In this document: positions 4,703-8,765 of the stretch, one piece after another
Numbering within the stretch: position 1 is the first letter of the stretch
Layout: every line of letters begins with the position of its first letter
DNA from: FEN-987 sp035524675
GTDB taxonomy: Archaea; Thermoproteota; Bathyarchaeia; 40CM-2-53-6
Assembly: GCA_035524675.1 (NCBI GenBank)
Contig: DATKOK010000118.1
Coordinates: 1-8,765, forward strand
DNA: 8,765 bases
Reading direction: 5' to 3'
Notes under the pieces: model-generated
Databases searched by the model: none
Seen by the model: only the letters and a program-made list of their open reading frames with translations
Told to the model about the DNA's origin: nothing
Program-made: the position numbers and the translations under genes

Positions 4703-5665
4703 TCATGTTGCAAGTAGGTTGGCCAGTCTAAGTAGATGAGGGTCTAATGGTTTCTTTGTCCTACATGATTTCTGAAGGTCAACACTAACGATATTACCAT
4801 CTTGCAATCCGACTACTTTGTTACCTTCTTTCTTTGACAATAGCTGTACCGCTTGGTTTGCAAATAGGCTGGCCAGGAGTCTGCTTCTCGCAGTAGGGTT
4901 ACCCCCTCTTTGGGCGTAGCCAATGATGCTCAGTCTGACCTCTGCCTTCGTGTTTCGCTGGATCTGTTCTGCGAGGACGCGAGTGTCTCCTATTCCTTCA
5001 GCTGCGACAATCAGACCTGATTTCTTTCCTTTAGCTCTGTTTTCTCTGACAATCTCGAAGAGATTCTCCATTCGATATTTTACTTCCGGAACAAGAACTA
5101 TTTCAGCGCCAACGGTGAGGCCGATCTCTAACGCGAGAAACCCCCGTTCTCGCCCCATCACTTCAATCATGAAAACTCTCTCATGGGAGACGGCTGTGTC
5201 TCGAATCTTATCGATCTCGGCGACTGCTGTGTTTGTAGCCGTGTCGAAACCTATTGTTTCTTCTGTCCCGAAAATATCGTTGTCGATTGATGCGGGGATT
5301 CCAACTATTAGGGTATTCGTGTATGCGCTCAGTTCCAGAGCGCCTTTGAATGAGCCGTTACCGCCAATGATTACGAGTCCGCTGATGTGATTCGATGCAA
5401 GAGTTTCTGCAGCTTTCTTGATTCCTTCTCTACTCTTGAACTCTGGGCATCTTGATGTATGCAGGATTGTGCCGCCCTGCTGCAGGATGCCGCCTACGGA
5501 TCGGGGAGTCAATAGTGTAAACGTATTTGCAATCACGCCCTCCCATCCTCTCCTGAAACCTAGAACTTGAAGCTTCTTCGAATATGCGATGCGGACAATG
5601 CCTCGAATGGCAGCGTTCATGCCAGGGGCATCTCCACCAGTTGTAACTACAGCTATCTTCTTCAA
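4703..5665 (-). CDS. pfkA: 6-phosphofructokinase, short ATP-type
   Basis: The 320-residue product matches bacterial-type PfkA in length and motifs. It phosphorylates fructose 6-phosphate to fructose 1,6-bisphosphate in glycolysis, in the cytoplasm. Seen: TTGGDAPGMNAAIRG (8-22, nucleotide loop), GGTILHTSR (64-72), GGNGS (101-105), PASIDNDI (124-131, with the catalytic Asp128), IGFDTATNT (138-146), MGRERG (170-175), AEGIG (222-226) and QRGGNPTARSR (252-262). Gly104 and the absence of Lys in the PxxIDND motif point to ATP rather than pyrophosphate. The usual Asp before Gly104 (GGDGS) is Asn here. The start is TTG 5665: an in-frame TGA comes directly before it, GGAG lies 9 bases upstream, and the conserved N-terminus begins there. 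It is last in a minus-strand cluster, 100 bases after the GH130 gene. Confidence 0.9.
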   Translation of the reverse strand: MKKIAVVTTGGDAPGMNAAIRGIVRIAYSKKLQVLGFRRGWEGVIANTFTLLTPRSVGGILQQGGTILHTSRCPEFKSREGIKKAAETLASNHISGLVIIGGNGSFKGALELSAYTNTLIVGIPASIDNDIFGTEETIGFDTATNTAVAEIDKIRDTAVSHERVFMIEVMGRERGFLALEIGLTVGAEIVLVPEVKYRMENLFEIVRENRAKGKKSGLIVAAEGIGDTRVLAEQIQRNTKAEVRLSIIGYAQRGGNPTARSRLLASLFANQAVQLLSKKEGNKVVGLQDGNIVSVDLQKSCRTKKPLDPHLLRLANLLAT

Positions 5666-5674
5666 TCATTCTTT

Positions 5675-5679
5675 CTCCG
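5675..5679 (-). promoter_or_regulatory. Shine-Dalgarno site for the TTG start of phosphofructokinase
   Basis: On the minus strand CGGAG (followed by AAAG) lies 9 bases before TTG 5665. An ATG four bases upstream of the TTG is out of frame and would give a short unrelated peptide frame, so the TTG is the start. Confidence 0.6.
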
Positions 5680-5765
5680 AATGGGAGCTTTCCAGTAGAG
5701 AATAGGATATCTTGATTGAGATAAGGCTGAGCTAGTGAACACACAGACTTTTGACAGGATCGATC

Positions 5766-6698
5766 TCAACTTTCATACTGTTCCAAGCTTTCTATGAGCC
5801 GTCTCAATGGTACGCTAGCGACGCAGCAAACCTTGTCCGCTCCACCGTAGAAGACTTTCAGTTCATCTCCTACTATGACTGCACCCTCTGGGAAAACGAC
5901 GTTTGGAACAACTCCAGCTTTTTCAAATTGCTCCTCTGGTTCTAGGATTGGTTCTGGAGTTCGAGCTATTACTCTGCATGGATTTTCAAGATCGAGAAGA
6001 GCTGCTCCCACGCGGTACGCAGTGTTAGAGTCCACACCATGGTAGATGATTACCCATCCGGCGTCAGTTCGGATGGGCGGGGGACCAATTCCAATCTTTT
6101 TCTCCTCCCACTTCCACTTGGGTTTCATGATGGTGTTTGCTTCTATGCGTTTGAGGTAGTTTTTCGAGTATGGGTTGTGTGAAATTCTCTCCATCTGCTT
6201 GATGCTGTCGAAGAAAGCCACTTCGATGTTTGGTTCGATTCTGTGCACAACGGCGAATTTCCCGTTGATGCGCTGGGGAAATAGCGCAGCATCCTTGTCG
6301 TCGTGGTCCGGCCCTACCACTCCGTAACGTTCGTAACTCGTAAAGTCAGTAGTCGAGGCTAGGGCTACTCGTGGGCCTCGTCGCGAATAAGCCGTATAGA
6401 ATATGTAGAATCTCCCGTCTAAGGCGGTTATTCGCGGGTCTTCACAACCAAGCTCTTCCGAAAAGTCAGCCGGAGCGAGGACAGGTTCAGGAGATCGGGT
6501 CAGTATCGTTTCGCCATCTGTCGTTGTTGCATGACCAAGGGATGAAATGCCTTGTTCGTTAACCGCCCTGTAGAGCACGTGAATAACCTCACCAGTGGTT
6601 ACGGCTCCGGGATTGAAGGTCGCCCCGCTTTCCCACGCCTTCTCAGGTCTTGGTTCAATGATGGGATTTTTGGAACTTCGGGTCAGTTTGACACTCAT
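5766..6698 (-). CDS. GH130-family glycoside phosphorylase/hydrolase (mannoside-active)
   Basis: The 310-residue product carries the GH130 five-bladed propeller motifs in order: FNPGAV (28-33), HVLYRA (40-45), CEDPRIT (85-91, Asp87 being the expected general acid), YTAYS (101-105), KDAALFPQRINGKFAVVHR (135-153), KIGIGPPPIRTDAGWVIIYHGV (201-222) and NVVFPEGAV with FYGGAD near the end (266-288). Characterised members split beta-mannosides, mostly with phosphate to release mannose 1-phosphate; some are hydrolases. The His-Arg in VVHR and the His in YHG, which take part in phosphate binding in the phosphorylases, are kept, so a phosphorylase is more likely. The linkage (beta-1,4 or beta-1,2) cannot be decided. 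There is no signal peptide, so it acts in the cytoplasm. A GTGATG stretch before ATG 6698 may serve for ribosome binding. It lies 78 bases after the protease gene and 100 before phosphofructokinase. Confidence 0.88.
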   Translation of the reverse strand: MSVKLTRSSKNPIIEPRPEKAWESGATFNPGAVTTGEVIHVLYRAVNEQGISSLGHATTTDGETILTRSPEPVLAPADFSEELGCEDPRITALDGRFYIFYTAYSRRGPRVALASTTDFTSYERYGVVGPDHDDKDAALFPQRINGKFAVVHRIEPNIEVAFFDSIKQMERISHNPYSKNYLKRIEANTIMKPKWKWEEKKIGIGPPPIRTDAGWVIIYHGVDSNTAYRVGAALLDLENPCRVIARTPEPILEPEEQFEKAGVVPNVVFPEGAVIVGDELKVFYGGADKVCCVASVPLRRLIESLEQYES

Positions 6699-6776
6699 AT
6701 CATCACATCACTATGCCGTGTCCGCAGTTTGCATTTCAAGTACTTAGCCTGGATGCGAAAACAGGGATACCGGGAA

Positions 6777-8765
6777 TTAACTTTGAGTTTGAAACTTCTT
6801 GAGGGTATTGGCAATCTCCGTTAATCGTCGATCAACTGTATTGAACACTGTGTTCTCTGTGAATGATCCATCTGATTTTCTCTCGCCGGCGGGAACATCT
6901 GTAAGGATTTCTATTCCTTGCTGGATCGTCTTGGCTGTGTATACATGGAATTTGTGCGCATCAACTGCCTCGATAACTTCTCTCTTTAACATTAGGTTCT
7001 TTGCGTTGCTGTAAGGGATTAACACTCCTTGGTCTCCAGTCAACCCTTTTGACTTACAGATTTCGAAGAACCCTTCAATCTTTTCGTTCACTCCCCCTAT
7101 AGGTTGGATGTCGCCGTTCTGATTTACCGAACCCGTGACAGCGATGTTCTGTTTGATTGGGATACCAGACACGGCAGAAAGGAGAGCGTATAGTTCTGTG
7201 CTCGAAGCGCTGTCTCCCTCTACTCCCTCGTAGTTTTGTTCAAACACTATGCGCGCTGACAGACTGAGGGGTTTGTCGCGAGCGAACATTCCCGAGAGGA
7301 AGCCTGCAATAATCATTACACCCTTGCCGTGGATTGGACCACTCATGTTCACTTCTCTCTGTACGTCGATCAATCCTTCCTTTCCTAAACCGACGGATAC
7401 GGTTATCCGGGAAGGAGTTCCGAAGGCGAAGTCACCAATTTCCATAACGGAGAGGCCGTTAACTTGGCCGACGATTTTGCCTTCGGTAGAGATCAGGATA
7501 ATATCGCGTTCAATGAATTCGCGTATCTTTTCCTGAATCAAGCTCGACCTGTAAATCCTGGCCTCGATCGCTTTCTCAACATGCTTAGCTGAGATGAGTT
7601 TCGCGTTCTCTTGTGAAGCATAGAAGTGGGCTTCCCGGACCACGTCCGCGATTAATCCAAACTGTGTCGAGAGTTTTTCTTGATCTTCAGCAAGCCTGCA
7701 TCCGTATTCTACCATTCTGGCTATCGCTGCAGCTTCGAGATGTTTGAGTTTCTCCTGTTCAGCTAGCCCGCAGAAGAACCGTCCATAATTCTGAATGTTC
7801 TCCTCACTCCTCTCCATGGTATAGTCAAAATCTGCCTTCACCTTGAACAATTCACGGAACTCCGGATCGAACTTGAAGAGTACTTGATATGTATCAGGTT
7901 GACCGATCAAAACAACTTTCACGTCTAGTGGGATGGGTTGGGGTGAGAGCGAACGAACGCTTACATAGCCTGTTCTTTGCTGGATATCCTCAATCCGTAT
8001 CTCCCGACTTTTCAGAGCTCTCTTCAATCCTTCGTACACGTTGAAGTCGCGAAGGAGCTGCTCAGCCCTTAGAATGAGGAATCCTCCATTGGCTACGTGT
8101 AGTGCTCCACCGCGTATAAGAGTAAAGTCTGTTGTCAGAGTTCCAAAGCGGCTTTCTTTTTCGATTCGGCCGAGTAAATTGTCGAAAGTCGGATTTTGTT
8201 CAGTTACGATCGGGGCAGCTGTAAGAGCTGAGTTATCCACTATCACGTTAACTTCATAGACTCGCAATCCTAGCTCTTCCAGCAGGTTCTCCTGGGCTGT
8301 TGGCTTCTGATCGGGGGCCCTTCCCCGAAACGTATCAAGGTTGTTCATCATGTGATTCTGAACGTCAACTAAATGAGAACTGATTTCATCGTATGCCTTG
8401 TACTTAGCTGCCAGCTTTGTCATTAAATGTTCGATGGCATACAAAGCTACGTCCCGATCAAATTCCTCGACTTCCTGGAGTAGTTTGGTTTGTAGCTCGC
8501 GAATTTGATGGATGAACGGCAGTATCTCGCCTTGCAGTCTTTCACGTTTTTGCGTGATGGTCTTCTGAACTTCTGGAGGTTGGGAGTAGAATTCTTCGTC
8601 CGGCACAGGTTTACCGTTAACGACGGGGATGAGTGAGACTCCCAATGGAGTCAACTGCAGGGTAAATCCTTCTTTCTTTGATACATCTTCCATTTTCGCA
8701 ATGATTTGTTGTCGTGTGGAGGCTAGTTTTCGAGCGATCTCCTCTCGCTTAGCCGCATACTCTTC
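6777..8765 (-). CDS. AAA-type Lon-related protease, 5' end outside window
   Basis: The frame is open to the right edge: 662 residues are visible, 24 of them before the first ATG (8693), which is not the start. The family (Lon-related proteases with an AAA_32 domain, usually near 800 residues) normally has a Walker A motif about 100 residues earlier, so roughly 140 residues are probably missing. Numbered from Met 8693: GFTLQLTPLGVSLIPVVNGK (9-28); a long charged helical region (40-115); GGALHVANGGFLILRAEQLL (195-214, Walker B region); DPEFRELFKVKADF (276-289); VGQVNGLSVMEIGDFAFG (408-425); then the Lon protease domain with VEGDSASS (Ser495) and PIGGVNEKIEGF (Lys538). The Ser-Lys distance of 43 equals that in E. 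coli Lon. It degrades proteins using ATP in the cytoplasm. It is first of three minus-strand genes here. The Walker B segment has Arg at the position often Asp. Confidence 0.92.
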   Translation of the reverse strand, partial: EEYAAKREEIARKLASTRQQIIAKMEDVSKKEGFTLQLTPLGVSLIPVVNGKPVPDEEFYSQPPEVQKTITQKRERLQGEILPFIHQIRELQTKLLQEVEEFDRDVALYAIEHLMTKLAAKYKAYDEISSHLVDVQNHMMNNLDTFRGRAPDQKPTAQENLLEELGLRVYEVNVIVDNSALTAAPIVTEQNPTFDNLLGRIEKESRFGTLTTDFTLIRGGALHVANGGFLILRAEQLLRDFNVYEGLKRALKSREIRIEDIQQRTGYVSVRSLSPQPIPLDVKVVLIGQPDTYQVLFKFDPEFRELFKVKADFDYTMERSEENIQNYGRFFCGLAEQEKLKHLEAAAIARMVEYGCRLAEDQEKLSTQFGLIADVVREAHFYASQENAKLISAKHVEKAIEARIYRSSLIQEKIREFIERDIILISTEGKIVGQVNGLSVMEIGDFAFGTPSRITVSVGLGKEGLIDVQREVNMSGPIHGKGVMIIAGFLSGMFARDKPLSLSARIVFEQNYEGVEGDSASSTELYALLSAVSGIPIKQNIAVTGSVNQNGDIQPIGGVNEKIEGFFEICKSKGLTGDQGVLIPYSNAKNLMLKREVIEAVDAHKFHVYTAKTIQQGIEILTDVPAGERKSDGSFTENTVFNTVDRRLTEIANTLKKFQTQS

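Noticed and set aside
4923..5390. Plus-strand 155-codon frame inside phosphofructokinase
   Set aside because: It is the antisense of a gene with full PfkA motifs.

Overview
The window most likely comes from an archaeon. Three plus-strand genes have an A/T-rich TATA-like box centred about 27-29 bases before the ATG and no ribosome binding site, which is the archaeal leaderless arrangement. Two other genes use clear Shine-Dalgarno sites. The enzyme set (short PfkA-type phosphofructokinase, GH130 enzyme, AAA/Lon-type protease) would suit a Bathyarchaeia-like or other TACK-group lineage, but this placement is inference from gene content, not proof.

Layout: (1) Bases 1-1045 hold the 3' end of a medium-chain reductase gene, cut by the window edge and lacking its start codon, followed by a VIT1/CCC1-type membrane transporter. 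(2) Bases 1167-4650 are bounded by two direct repeats (39 of 43 bases identical) that look like the 3' end of a tRNA gene with encoded CCA. Between them lie a small secreted four-cysteine protein, a minus-strand 56-residue peptide built from a repeated ten-residue unit, about 560 bases without a convincing gene, a two-zinc-ribbon protein, and an ATP-grasp enzyme related to PurD that lacks the PurD N-terminal signature. This looks like an accessory segment, possibly an integrated element. (3) Bases 4703-8765 form a minus-strand cluster: an AAA/Lon-type protease (5' end beyond the window), a GH130 glycoside phosphorylase/hydrolase and a 6-phosphofructokinase. The GH130 enzyme would release mannose-1-phosphate or mannose and phosphofructokinase would commit hexose phosphate to glycolysis, so a carbohydrate-use cluster is plausible.

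The most unusual object is the repeat peptide at 1953-2123 (minus). Three copies of its repeat are identical at nine consecutive residues although their codons differ at many silent positions. That indicates selection on the protein and marks a real, apparently undescribed gene. Its promoter, Shine-Dalgarno site and downstream hairpin can also be seen. Whether the nearby ATP-grasp enzyme acts on it is open.
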